Assembly: GCA_027624335.1 (NCBI GenBank)
Contig: JAQBWV010000016.1
Location: forward strand, 1 to 47,206
Source of the DNA: Planctomycetota bacterium
Lineage (GTDB): Bacteria > Planctomycetota > Planctomycetia > Planctomycetales > Planctomycetaceae
Length of the DNA: 47,206 bases
Direction: 5' to 3'
Position numbers and translations under genes: made by a program. Positions 26,439-35,778 of the stretch are shown here, piece after piece (position 1 is the first letter of the stretch; each line of letters starts with the position of its first letter). The notes below the pieces were generated by a model that did no database searches, was not told where the DNA came from, and worked only from the letters and a program-made list of their open reading frames with translations.

Positions 26439-27884
26439 TCAGGCGATGATGTCGTGAATTACGTGGCCAAAGTCCTGCTCCAGCCGCTTGTGCGACGGCA
26501 CTTCCAGCCGCTTTCGATCAAGGCCGAGCTGGTGCAGGATGGTCGCGTGGATGTCTGTGACATAATGCGGATTCTCTTCGGCGTGAAAGCCGATTTCGTC
26601 CGTAGCGCCATGAGCGATTCCGCCTTTGAGGCCTCCGCCTGCCATCCAGACTGAGAATCCATAAGGATGATGATCTCGACCGTTGGCGCCCTGCGAACCT
26701 GGCGTCCGGCCAAACTCCGTAGCGAACACGACGATTGTTTCTTCAAGAAGTCCTCGACGTTTCAAGTCCGTGAGCAGCCCGGCGACGGGACGGTCCACCT
26801 GGCCGGCCAGGTTCGCATGACTCGTCTGGAGATTCGAATGAGAATCCCAGGCTCCGGCTGCACCGTCTCCGTGCATAATCTGAATGAATCGTACGCCTCG
26901 TTCCGCGAATCGTCGCGCGGCAAGTAACTGCATCCCGAATGGTTTTGTCTTCGGATCATCCAGGCCGTACAGGTTCTGAGTTTCCTGTGTCTCACCTTCG
27001 AACCGGATCACGTCCGGAACGGCAGTCTGCATTCGAAAAGCCAGCTCATAGGACTGCATGCGTGCTCGCAATGCGGCATCAGACGGATACTGCTCGGCAC
27101 TGATTCGATTAAGGCGGCTGATAAGGTCGAACGTCAGCTCCTGCTCCGGACGTGAGAACTCAACTTCCGGTCGGGCATACGGCAATGGATTCGCTGGATC
27201 GATCTTCATCGGAACAGCGTCGTAGGCGGGGCCGAGGTAATGCCCGTCTCGAGTGTCAAAATACCGCGGCCCCATCGAGATAAACTGAGGCAGATTCTGG
27301 TTCAGCGTACCGAGCCCCCACGTGACCCAGGCTCCGATGGTCGGCACCCGCTCGTCGAGCATGTGACGGCCGGAGAGAAACTGCACCTGAGCCCCGTGAT
27401 TGTCGTCCGTCGTCCACATTGACCGAATGAACGAAATGTCGTCGGCACAGCTTCCAATGTGCGGGAACCAGTCGCTGATTTCGATGCCGCTCTGCCCGAA
27501 CTTTCGAAAACCAACCTGCAGTGGATAAAGCTTGTTTCGCTGCTGACCGTTGGCATCGTTCACGACGACGACGCGCACCTTCTTGAGCCTCTCCGGATCC
27601 TGAACGCTCTTGAACGGCGATTCGTTGATGGACTTTCCGGCGTGCCTGGTCAGTTCGGGCTTCGGATCGAAGCTCTCCACATGACTAACGCCGCCGCGCA
27701 TGAAGAGGCAGATAACGTTCTTCGCCTTTGGCTGTGCATCAGGCAGCACCGAATGCGAACCGTTGGCCGTCGCGTCGCGTTGCAGCAACGAGTTCAGAGC
27801 CATAGTTCCTAGTCCCATGCCGGATCCCAGCACCTGCCGCCGTGTCGGCAACATGCCTGGCCAGGTTAATCTGCTGAAGTTCAT
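26439..27884 (-). CDS. DUF1501 protein, Tat-exported
   Basis: The protein has 481 residues from ATG 27884, with GGAGAG 7 nt upstream; the frame extends to 27956 without a ribosome site. The N-terminus carries a twin-arginine pattern ([11 protein letters not shown]). The body shows DUF1501 blocks such as [59 protein letters not shown] and [13 protein letters not shown]. The family is related to alkaline phosphatase-like/sulfatase folds and is strongly expanded in planctomycetes, but its biochemical role is not established. It is encoded after the PSCyt/DUF1553 gene on the same strand (172 bp apart), a standing pair in this phylum. Confidence 0.93.
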   Translation of the reverse strand: MNFSRLTWPGMLPTRRQVLGSGMGLGTMALNSLLQRDATANGSHSVLPDAQPKAKNVICLFMRGGVSHVESFDPKPELTRHAGKSINESPFKSVQDPERLKKVRVVVVNDANGQQRNKLYPLQVGFRKFGQSGIEISDWFPHIGSCADDISFIRSMWTTDDNHGAQVQFLSGRHMLDERVPTIGAWVTWGLGTLNQNLPQFISMGPRYFDTRDGHYLGPAYDAVPMKIDPANPLPYARPEVEFSRPEQELTFDLISRLNRISAEQYPSDAALRARMQSYELAFRMQTAVPDVIRFEGETQETQNLYGLDDPKTKPFGMQLLAARRFAERGVRFIQIMHGDGAAGAWDSHSNLQTSHANLAGQVDRPVAGLLTDLKRRGLLEETIVVFATEFGRTPGSQGANGRDHHPYGFSVWMAGGGLKGGIAHGATDEIGFHAEENPHYVTDIHATILHQLGLDRKRLEVPSHKRLEQDFGHVIHDIIA

Positions 27885-27956
27885 TTGACGCTCTCCACAC
27901 GCTGAGCTACCAGACATCCCGCAAACCAGCGAGACGTCAACCATTACATTTCGCAA

Positions 27957-28028
27957 GGTGCGTGCAACGCACCATTACCAGGAAGCCGCCAAGGTAAACC
28001 GGTGCGTTTCGCTCCGCTGCACGCATCC
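27957..28028. repeat. Double palindromic intergenic element (GGTGCGT ... ACGCACC)
   Basis: A perfect 7-bp hairpin GGTGCGT-GCA-ACGCACC lies at 27957-27973. A second, GGTGCGT ... ACGCATC, lies at 28001-28027 with one G-T pair. Both are between the DUF1501 and PSCyt genes. The second hairpin, read on the minus strand as GATGCGTGCAGCGGAGCGAAACGCACC, resembles REP-like intergenic repeats known in several phyla (from memory). Confidence 0.6.
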
Positions 28029-28056
28029 TACACTACTTTAGCCACGCTGAATAAAT

Positions 28057-31000
28057 TCACCGAATCGTCACAAAATCGTTGTGATTCAACAGTGCGTGAA
28101 CGAGTGCTGCCTGAGCCCTCGCCGCCGCGTCAGGCTTGCCCTGCAGTGCTTCTGCGAGTTGTATCAACGTTGACTGACACTCCATTAACTCAGACGCCAC
28201 CGGCTGGCGAGCGATTAACAATTCGAAGGCTTTCCCAACGAACGCTTCGTCGGCATTGCTCACGCTCGGCGATTCTCCGGCAGACTCCATTTCAAGCTGC
28301 GCCGCAATTCTGTCGCGAAGTTTCCGCGACATCTCGAGTGTCAGTCGGCTATTGGCCATGGCCAAAGCCTGTTGCGGGACGATGCTTTCCGACCGGCGAT
28401 AGCAGTTCTGAATATCCGCATCGTCGAACATGGCAACAAACGGGTTATGGTCGTCACGCGACTGAGTGAAGTACATACTGCGACGCCGTACGTTGACATC
28501 CTTTGGATTCTCCGTCCTGCCGCCCATCTTCAGGTCGAGAACACCAGCGAGGTGCAACACGCTGTCGCGAATCATTTGCGACTCCATCCGAACAGGCACA
28601 CGCCGCCAGTAGAACTGGTTCGTCGGGTCAGTCTTCAGTGTTGCCGCGTCCGCTTCTCGGATCCCTGTCGCACGTTGATATGTCTGAGAAGTTACCATCA
28701 GCCGGTGGAGACGCTTCATGCTCCAGCCTTTTTCCTGGAAATCGACGGCTAGCCAGTCCAGCAGTTCCTGCATCGGTGGAGCTTTGGTACGACGCCCGAA
28801 ATCGTCGACGGGATCAACCAGCGGCTGTCCGAAATGTCGCAGCCAGACATGATTCACCGCGACTCGTGACGGCAACGGATTGCGAGGATCGATGATCCAT
28901 CTCGCAAAAGCCGTTCGACGTCCAGTGCTGGATTCCGGATACGGTGCCCGTCGAGAATCTTCCTTTTCTGACGGGCCTTCAAGAGCCTTTTCAGAAGCAC
29001 GAATCGACGTGTAACTCGTACCTGGTTTCGCGACAGCCTCTTTCGCTTTCACCAGAGATGCGTGCTCTTTCGTCAATCGCTCTTCGGCAGCTTTCTTCTT
29101 CGCAGCATCGAGTTTTCCCGCCAGTTCCAACAGCGATCTTGCGATTGCCAGTTCGGCGACGGCGACTTCGTATTTTCTGGCTGCGGTCGCGGCTTCGACA
29201 ATCAACGCGGTCGTGCGTTCGTCATCCGGCGAGTTTTGTCTGGCCTGATCAGCGGCGAAGGCAGTGCGAATCATTACCGGCCTTAGTTCGGCGGCGGCGA
29301 GACCTGCCTTGTCACTCGCCAACTGCTGAACAATCTGCTCGGTGTTAGTACTTCCGTCGACTCCCGGTTGAGAAAGTCTGCGTTCCGAAGGGAGCTCGCG
29401 AATTTCCACCGAGTCGAACTCTGCCACCGCATCAAAAGCAACCAGATCGAGTCGCCCCACTTCGCGTTTCACTTTCAGCCGATACGCGAGCGTATGTAAA
29501 CCATCGATCGCGATGTTGATCAGGTCACCTCTGACGGCAATCTTCAGCTCATACCCAGTGTCAAGTGAGACCGACTGCGTGACAAAGCCGTCAGCCGGGT
29601 ATTGCGAGCCCGATCCCGAATTGATCGCAATCTGAAGTTTTGACCCCGGTTGAACAGCACTCATGTAAACCATCTTCTCTCGGCCATCGATCGAGTCGAA
29701 TGCCAGGCCGACAGACTTCCATCGCTCGCCGCCCAGCGTGCGAAACTTCAACGTTGCCTCGAAATCCGTCGGATGATCCTTACGAGTCCGCAGGTAACGT
29801 CGTGTTGCTCCGACCTGCTTTTGAGTCACCTTTCCGTCGGCATAAACCCATTCGCCCGAACCATTCTCCCACTCTTCGGAATTCGCAGCGTTGAACTCAT
29901 CCAACAGAAACAGTTGCCCTGGGCTTTCCTTTGTGGGAGTCGAATCGTCGCTGGCGACGCTTGCCGCTTCAGCCGCTGCCTGTGAGGCCGCAACAGCTTT
30001 TCGTGCCGTCTCAATTTCCCGCTCGGCCGCCGCCAGATGATCGCCCAGGACGAAGACTCGCAGTCTGGGAGTGTGAGCCTCGACGGACAGCGAAACCGGT
30101 TCAGCCAGGAAGTCAGCGGTGGACAGCAGGGCCGGGACGTCAGGAGGCATCACTCGCGATGTATCCGGATCTTTTTCGTTGCCTCGAAGATGCAGGTACG
30201 TCGGTGTGTCGAGGTGTGCATCGAAAACTCGCGGCAGACCGTCCTGCTCAAGGTCGATCTGACCCGGCAGGGAATCCAGCCGCACCTGATGCGGCTCGAA
30301 AATCGCCCGCATCGAGTAATAGTCGACGTGGCTCAACGGGTCGAACTTATGATCATGGCACTTCGCACAGTTCATCGTCAGGCCGAAAAACGCCTTCGAA
30401 GTATGCTCGATCGTCGAGTCCAGCCAGGTCGTCCGGTTGAACAGGTAATAGTTGCGGGCCAGAAACCCGGTTGCACGCAGCGTCTGAGGGTCCGTCGGAG
30501 CCAGCTCGTCGGCAGCCAGCATCTCAAGCACCATGCGGTCGTAGCCTTTGTCGTCGTTCAGCGATTCGATGATCCAGTCCCGCCAGTGCCACATGTGTTT
30601 CTGACTGTTACGCAACTGTGCTCCGAGGCCATACCAGTCGGTGTACCTCCAGACGTCCATCCAGTGCCGACCCCAGCGTTCGCCGTACTGCGGACTTTCG
30701 AGCAGGCGGTCCACGACACGATCCCATGCTCCTGGTTGAGCATCGGCAAGAAACGCCCTCAGTTCGTCACGCGTTGGCGGAAGGCCGATCAGGTCGAGAT
30801 AGACTCGCCGCAGTAGCAAAGATTTCTGCACAGGCTCGACCGGTGTCAGTCCAAGTTTGCGATGCTTTGCCGTGATGAACGCGTCGATCGGATTGGTGAT
30901 CGATTCATCGCCGAGAGCAGGAAGATCCACTTTGACGGGCCGACGAAACGCCCAGTGCTCGCGTGGGTCACTGTCCGCTTCTTCGTGTTCAGGAGACGGA

Positions 31001-31344
31001 GCACCAGCTGCAATCCAGTCACGAAGTGCTTCGATTTCGGCTGGTTTCAGCGGCTCACCTTCCGGCGGCATCCGCACAGAATCGTCGTTCGACATGACTC
31101 GCTGGAGCAATTCGCTGAGTTCCGGCTTCTCAACATTCACGATGGGATCAGCGGCTCCCTTTCGAATTGAAGCGACCGTATCCAGTCGAAGATCAGACTC
31201 CTGTTTCAACGCACCGTGACACGCGTAACACCGAGCTTTGAGAACCGGCTTGACCAGCTTCAGATAATCATCGGCGAGGCACTGCCCGCGCAGCAGACCG
31301 ACCGCCAGAACCGATACGCTGAGGATCCGTACGACTGCCATCAT
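28057..31344 (-). CDS. PSCyt1-DUF1549-DUF1553 planctomycete cytochrome protein
   Basis: The protein has 1095 residues. It has a signal peptide (VVRILSVSVLAVGLL), then a planctomycete-type cytochrome c domain with the heme motif C39-Y-A-C42-H43 and a distal Met in SVRMPPEG. DUF1549 (about 140-350) is marked by LIGLPPTRDEL and YGERWGRHWMD. A LamG-like beta domain (about 480-650) follows, then an Ala/Glu/Lys-rich coiled-coil stretch (about 690-790). DUF1553 comes last (about 820-1090), with VNHVWLRHFGQPLV and FDDADIQNCYRRSESIVPQQALAM. Such proteins are exported and widespread in planctomycetes. They are thought to act in redox steps of glycan use, but no reaction is proven. DUF1501 follows on the same strand. 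Confidence 0.93.
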   Translation of the reverse strand: MMAVVRILSVSVLAVGLLRGQCLADDYLKLVKPVLKARCYACHGALKQESDLRLDTVASIRKGAADPIVNVEKPELSELLQRVMSNDDSVRMPPEGEPLKPAEIEALRDWIAAGAPSPEHEEADSDPREHWAFRRPVKVDLPALGDESITNPIDAFITAKHRKLGLTPVEPVQKSLLLRRVYLDLIGLPPTRDELRAFLADAQPGAWDRVVDRLLESPQYGERWGRHWMDVWRYTDWYGLGAQLRNSQKHMWHWRDWIIESLNDDKGYDRMVLEMLAADELAPTDPQTLRATGFLARNYYLFNRTTWLDSTIEHTSKAFFGLTMNCAKCHDHKFDPLSHVDYYSMRAIFEPHQVRLDSLPGQIDLEQDGLPRVFDAHLDTPTYLHLRGNEKDPDTSRVMPPDVPALLSTADFLAEPVSLSVEAHTPRLRVFVLGDHLAAAEREIETARKAVAASQAAAEAASVASDDSTPTKESPGQLFLLDEFNAANSEEWENGSGEWVYADGKVTQKQVGATRRYLRTRKDHPTDFEATLKFRTLGGERWKSVGLAFDSIDGREKMVYMSAVQPGSKLQIAINSGSGSQYPADGFVTQSVSLDTGYELKIAVRGDLINIAIDGLHTLAYRLKVKREVGRLDLVAFDAVAEFDSVEIRELPSERRLSQPGVDGSTNTEQIVQQLASDKAGLAAAELRPVMIRTAFAADQARQNSPDDERTTALIVEAATAARKYEVAVAELAIARSLLELAGKLDAAKKKAAEERLTKEHASLVKAKEAVAKPGTSYTSIRASEKALEGPSEKEDSRRAPYPESSTGRRTAFARWIIDPRNPLPSRVAVNHVWLRHFGQPLVDPVDDFGRRTKAPPMQELLDWLAVDFQEKGWSMKRLHRLMVTSQTYQRATGIREADAATLKTDPTNQFYWRRVPVRMESQMIRDSVLHLAGVLDLKMGGRTENPKDVNVRRRSMYFTQSRDDHNPFVAMFDDADIQNCYRRSESIVPQQALAMANSRLTLEMSRKLRDRIAAQLEMESAGESPSVSNADEAFVGKAFELLIARQPVASELMECQSTLIQLAEALQGKPDAAARAQAALVHALLNHNDFVTIR

Positions 31345-31878
31345 GTTGCTTCACCGGATGTTGCGATTGAATGTTCTGATACCAACGCGATTCCTGTTGG
31401 ACTCTGCGACTTTACCCGACAACGTGTTTTGACGTGAGGAATTCGATCACGCACCCGACGACTGGTCTTTCGCCAGGTCCCACTTTTTCAGGTCGAGCAA
31501 CTCGCCACGAGTTTCCGTCATGACCGGGTTATCGCGTAAGTCCTGGCGACTTTCTCAAGGCCCTGAACTCAAACTTCAAAAAACATGACGAACGACCACG
31601 AGCTTGTCCGGGATTCGGGAAATTACAAGCTCGAAGCATTATGAACCAGGCAGCCAGGTCCCGTCATCCGCACATCTCGCTGAAGCGAGATTGCCACCTA
31701 TACGTCTCGCGGCGATGAATGAGATGTTACTGGCGAAGCTTCATCGTGCTCAGGCGAACGGCACCGCGCTTGCCGCTGGTTGAAGGGTTGTTCAGCTCGG
31801 ACTATAACCGCGCCTCGTTTTTGCTGTTCATCTTCTGCGTACGCGCACAGAGTTACTCCCGAGCGAAAGCAGCCTCGC
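31345..31878. other. Intergenic region with one strong hairpin
   Basis: This gap of about 530 bp between the divergent PSCyt and Nramp-like genes holds no convincing gene. A perfect hairpin ATCTCGCT-GA-AGCGAGAT lies at 31674-31691, about 190 bp before the transporter start, where it could be part of a leader. No yybP-ykoY Mn2+ riboswitch or other known aptamer was recognised. Confidence 0.5.
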
Positions 31879-33666
31879 ATGTCGGATCCGAACAAAGAGC
31901 AGACGCCGCAGGACGATGAAGCATCGACGAACACAGTCGATTCAGTGAATGCTCCGAACAGTGAGATACAAGAACCGCCAACATCGTTCGGCGGAATCTT
32001 ACGCAAGCTCGGTCCGGGTCTGATTATCGCTGCGAGTATCGTCGGATCGGGTGAATTGATCGCCACAACGAAGACCGGAGCGCAGGCTGGCATCTCACTG
32101 CTCTGGCTGATCGTCGTTGGTTGTGTCATCAAAGTTTTCGTGCAGATTGAACTTGGCCGGGTCGCCATCAGCCAGGGTGAGACCACGCTGACGTCGCTCA
32201 ATCGGATCCCCGGGCCACGTCTGGTCGTCAGTTGGATCATCTGGTACTGGCTGATCATGATGATCGTTGGCTTTGGCCAGCTGGGCGGAATCATCGGAGG
32301 AGTCGGACAGGCAATGGCGCTCGCTCGACCGCTGACGGGTGACTATGTCGAGGCCATCAAATTCCCGTCTGAAACCGAACTGAAACGGTATATCGCCTGG
32401 AACGACGACAAGATCACAGATGACGGCGTCGAACTCGCTATGCTCGCTGAAGATCAACAGAAGCGGGTCACTCGCGCCCAGGAAGTCATTGAATCTCGAC
32501 TGACGAAACTCGACGAAGGGGAACCAGGCCGTGCCGCAGGAACGGTGCAGCTGGTTCGAAACCTGATCGCGAAAGAACGAATCGCAAGGGCCAAAGAAGT
32601 GGCCGGTGAAGAATTCGACAGGATCGCATTGCTGGATGCTGAGAAATCTGCGGTGAAGGCGGTCCTGACTCCCAGAACCTGGGACGACAAATACTGGTCG
32701 GTCGTGGTTGCTGTGCTGACGATCGTCCTACTGGTTCGAGGCAAGTACGGCCTCATTCAAAACGTGTCGACGTTCCTCGTCGTCGGTTTTACGTTTATCA
32801 CGATCGGCAACGTGATCGCGTTGCAGTTCAAGCCAGAGTTCGCCATGAGCGCCGGCGAGATCTTCGCCGGACTGGTTCCATTGTTACCCGACGCCGGTAT
32901 CGCGCCTCCAGGGCTCCCCTACTGGGAGATGAAACAGCCACTGGCAACTGCACTGGCGACGTTTGGAATCATCGGCGTCGGAGCCACTGAACTGGTTGCC
33001 TACCCCTACTGGTGCATCGAAAAAGGTTACGCAAAGTACACCGGACCAAAAACCAGCGATGCAGCCTGGTATCGACGAGCCAACGGCTGGATCCGCGTGA
33101 TGAAGTGGGACGCGTTCGCCTCAATGCTGATTTACACAGTCGCCACGCTGGCGTTCTTCTTCATGGGCGTTGCCGTCATGTATCAGAACGGTCTCGACCC
33201 GGAAGGCATGAGAATGGTAAGTACGCTGCTGGAACAGTATGTACCAGTCTTCGGCGAATACGCCAAGTGGCTGTTCCTCGTCGGAGCGATCGCGGTTCTG
33301 TACTCGACGTACCTCGTTGCCAACGCAGCGTGGACTCGAGTTTACACCGACGCGTTCAAAGTCTTCGGGCTGATGAGTCGGAGCAACGAACGAAGCCACA
33401 ATCGATCAATTCTGGTTCTGGCGATCGTACTTCCTCTAATTTCAATGGGGCTGTGGTGCAGCGGCATCAACCCGGTGAAGCTGGTTCTGCTCAGCGGCCT
33501 GATGCAGTCCATCATGCTTCCGATGCTCGGATTCGCGGCACTCTGGTTTCGCTTCACGAAAACGGAGGAAGCAATCCGGCCCGGCAGAGCATGGGATGGC
33601 TGCCTGATCATCTCGTGCATTGGTCTGCTGATCGCAGGTGCATGGGGCGTTTACAGCACCCTGTAG
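31879..33666 (+). CDS. Divergent Nramp-family transporter with large hydrophilic insert
   Basis: The protein has 595 residues from ATG 31879; the frame is open to 31780. After a 40-residue acidic N-terminus, helix 1 (LGPGLIIAASIVGSGELIAT) has GSGEL at 56-60 where canonical Nramp has DPGN. Helix 6 has A369-T-E-L372 in place of MPH, followed by VAYPYWCIEKGYAKYTGP. Both substitutions match the paralogue at 8890-10299. Unlike it, this protein carries about 120 polar residues at 152-272 (rich in Glu, Arg, Lys and Ala, predicted helical) between helices 4 and 5, likely cytoplasmic or periplasmic. The substrate cannot be inferred from the altered site. A TerC gene follows after 53 bp. Confidence 0.83.
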   Translation: MSDPNKEQTPQDDEASTNTVDSVNAPNSEIQEPPTSFGGILRKLGPGLIIAASIVGSGELIATTKTGAQAGISLLWLIVVGCVIKVFVQIELGRVAISQGETTLTSLNRIPGPRLVVSWIIWYWLIMMIVGFGQLGGIIGGVGQAMALARPLTGDYVEAIKFPSETELKRYIAWNDDKITDDGVELAMLAEDQQKRVTRAQEVIESRLTKLDEGEPGRAAGTVQLVRNLIAKERIARAKEVAGEEFDRIALLDAEKSAVKAVLTPRTWDDKYWSVVVAVLTIVLLVRGKYGLIQNVSTFLVVGFTFITIGNVIALQFKPEFAMSAGEIFAGLVPLLPDAGIAPPGLPYWEMKQPLATALATFGIIGVGATELVAYPYWCIEKGYAKYTGPKTSDAAWYRRANGWIRVMKWDAFASMLIYTVATLAFFFMGVAVMYQNGLDPEGMRMVSTLLEQYVPVFGEYAKWLFLVGAIAVLYSTYLVANAAWTRVYTDAFKVFGLMSRSNERSHNRSILVLAIVLPLISMGLWCSGINPVKLVLLSGLMQSIMLPMLGFAALWFRFTKTEEAIRPGRAWDGCLIISCIGLLIAGAWGVYSTL

Positions 33667-33719
33667 AAGTGTCTTCCAAAGTCATCCGCAGCCGTCGTTG
33701 AAATCCTGGAACTGAAATC

Positions 33720-34520
33720 ATGGACGTGTTCCTGTCATTCCTCTCGCTCGTCCTGCTGAGCGCGGGACTCGGCATCGATAATGGACTGCTGATCGAGTTC
33801 TCTCTGAAGGGACTCAATCTTCCAGAACGAAAGCATCTGATCTGGAGATCCGTCGCGCTCGTCATGGCGGCGTTGCTGCGGATCGGATTCCTGTTCAGTC
33901 TGTCTCAACTGTCATTTCTTGAAAACCCGCTGCCTGAATCAAGCTGGCTGCCCAATCGCTGGTTCAGCCACGCAGACGTTGAGCTGACATGGATGAGTCT
34001 GGTCCTGTTCGCTGGCGGGCTAATCATCCTGGCCATGGCTTTGTGGGAGTACTACCACAAGCTCCGGGAAGAACTGGGGAACCACGCGCAGCCCGGTAAC
34101 GCTTCGAGCAGCGGAGCGCTCAAGGTGTTCGCGGTCGTTGGGTATCTCACCGTGATGAATATCCTCTTCAGCCTGGATTCCGTTTTCGCAGCCGTGGCGA
34201 TCATGGATCTGGAGACTCAGTTCTGGTGGATGGTCGGAGCCATCCTGACCGCGTCGCTGATTATGGTTTTCTGCATGATTCCTCTGACGGCAATCGTTGC
34301 CAGAAATAAGCATTTCGGGGTGCTGATGCTGTCGATTCTGGCCGTCATTGCCACCAAACTTCTGGTCGATGGAACTGGTTCGCATTTCTCAAACGGCCTG
34401 CTGATTTTCATCATCAGCGTGCTTCTACTGAACGACGCCGCCCAGGCGATGGTCGACAACGCCGCCGCAAGACGTGTTGCTCGGGAGCCCGCAACGGAAG
34501 GCAGCGGCACAATCAATTAA
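33720..34520 (+). CDS. TerC-family integral membrane protein
   Basis: The protein has 266 residues with seven to eight hydrophobic helices. Two TerC signature sites are visible: the GIDNGLLI segment with Asp20-Asn21 in helix 1, and NILFSLDSVFAAVA with Asp153 in a later helix. TerC proteins such as Alx and YceF-type members export Mn2+ or load metal onto secreted enzymes. It lies 53 bp after the Nramp-like gene on the same strand, which makes a joint transcript and a joint role in metal balance plausible. A 40-residue polar loop (about 110-137) follows helix 3. Confidence 0.8.
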   Translation: MDVFLSFLSLVLLSAGLGIDNGLLIEFSLKGLNLPERKHLIWRSVALVMAALLRIGFLFSLSQLSFLENPLPESSWLPNRWFSHADVELTWMSLVLFAGGLIILAMALWEYYHKLREELGNHAQPGNASSSGALKVFAVVGYLTVMNILFSLDSVFAAVAIMDLETQFWWMVGAILTASLIMVFCMIPLTAIVARNKHFGVLMLSILAVIATKLLVDGTGSHFSNGLLIFIISVLLLNDAAQAMVDNAAARRVAREPATEGSGTIN

Positions 34521-34608
34521 CTTAAGTGCCAGCAGCACGTTCGCAGCCAGGACATGCGGAAACCATAGAGGTCCACGATCCTGAATCGCGTCCTCGCCGC
34601 TGCTGTGG

Positions 34609-34670
34609 CCTGCACTTCGCTCTCGATGGCAAATGTCGCCACACAGGGCAGGGAGAAGTGCAGTGCAGGC
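34609..34670. repeat. Intergenic inverted repeat with nested stem (possible structured RNA or terminator)
   Basis: Arms CTGCACTTC (34610-34618) and GAAGTGCAG (34655-34663) pair perfectly. The next bases TGCAGG offer a second partner for CCTGCA, so alternative pairings exist. Inside lies a short TGGC/GCCA stem. The element sits 90 bp after the TerC stop within a 270-bp gap with no gene. There is no T run after it. Confidence 0.45.
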
Positions 34671-34789
34671 AGGCGAGTTGGCCATCTGAAGTCCGGTCTT
34701 TCTGTAACGAAGGGATGTGCTCTAAGATTTCGCCCACTTTTGAATGAGACGTTCAGCCGTCTGCTGAGCACGTACCAGATCACTCACGG

Positions 34790-35536
34790 ATGAGTCTGCT
34801 CATGAAAATTAAGAGCCCATTGATTGCGAAACTGGCTGCCTGGTTGCTGGTGCGCGGGATCCAGACGCTCTATCTGACGGTAAGACGCGAAGAAGTCGCT
34901 ATCGACGAAGACACCGTCCCGTGCCGGCCCAATGTTCGCGGTCGTTACCTGTTCTGCACGTGGCACGACACAATCGTCATGCCTCTGTTTCACGGTCCGC
35001 AGATTCATACCGCTGGCATGGTCAGCGGCCATGAGGACGGTTCATTGCTCGCCGAAGCGATGCACTTTCTGAACGTGAAGCCGGTTCGAGGCTCCTCGGG
35101 CAAACGCGGCGTCAAAGCGCTTCGAGAAGCGATCAGCGTCGCGCAGGATTATCACATCACGATCACACCTGACGGGCCTCGCGGTCCGCGGCGCGTCATG
35201 AAGGATGGCATCGTCTTTCTGGCGGCCAAAAGCGGTCGCCCGATCGTGCCGCTGGCGTATCGAGTATCCCGCTTCTGGCGGATCACCGGCAACTGGACGG
35301 ACCTCGTCATCCCAAAGCCGTTTTCGAAAGTCACTGCTTTTCTGGACAGGCCGATTTACGTGCCGGAGTCGATTGGTCGCGAAGATCTGGCACGGATCAC
35401 TCAGGAAATCCAGCAACGTCTGGACGCCATGTATCTGCTGGCGGAAACCGATTCAACGGACGTTGTCTGGCCAATCGAAATTCCGCAAACGCGAACTGCC
35501 GACGCTATCGTCGAGAATAACGAGCGGGCGGCCTGA
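34790..35536 (+). CDS. DUF374 lysophospholipid acyltransferase-like protein
   Basis: The protein has 248 residues if ATG 34790 is used; ATG 34802 (MKIKSPLIAK) has a better GGATGAG site and may be the real start. DUF374 marks are YLFCTWHDTIVMP with His59, GMVSGHEDGSLLAEA, and ITPDGPRGPRRVMKDG from about 125. These correspond to the acyl-acceptor and phosphate-binding loops of PlsC-like acyltransferases. It probably transfers an acyl chain to a lipid in the inner membrane. In other phyla such genes often neighbour lipid A or tRNA enzymes, but here the neighbours are a TerC and a SEC-C protein. Confidence 0.87.
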   Translation: MSLLMKIKSPLIAKLAAWLLVRGIQTLYLTVRREEVAIDEDTVPCRPNVRGRYLFCTWHDTIVMPLFHGPQIHTAGMVSGHEDGSLLAEAMHFLNVKPVRGSSGKRGVKALREAISVAQDYHITITPDGPRGPRRVMKDGIVFLAAKSGRPIVPLAYRVSRFWRITGNWTDLVIPKPFSKVTAFLDRPIYVPESIGREDLARITQEIQQRLDAMYLLAETDSTDVVWPIEIPQTRTADAIVENNERAA

Positions 35537-35778
35537 GGCTCGAGTCAATGCTGTCAAACCGGGCTATCTTCGCATAGGATTCCGCCACGAAATGTGCCGC
35601 TGCGACTCGTCCCATTTTATCGCGTTTTCCTGCGACTCCTGTCATCACCACTGGCTGCCTTGCGCCTTCACCGTTCTCTGTCTGTCAGAGGACCTGCCGC
35701 GTGCATCAGAACTGACGCCGGAAGCGAATGTTCTTTGTGGCCGTTATCTCTCGATACTCTTGCCTGGGATATTTCTTA

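Noticed and set aside
30037..30816. Plus-strand open frame of 259 codons
   Set aside because: It is antisense to the PSCyt gene.
31345..31878. Mn2+ riboswitch (yybP-ykoY) upstream of the transporter and terC pair
   Set aside because: The conserved aptamer core was not found; only a simple hairpin is present.
34517..34783. Small frames in the gap between terC and the DUF374 gene
   Set aside because: They cover an inverted repeat, and no frame looks like a protein.
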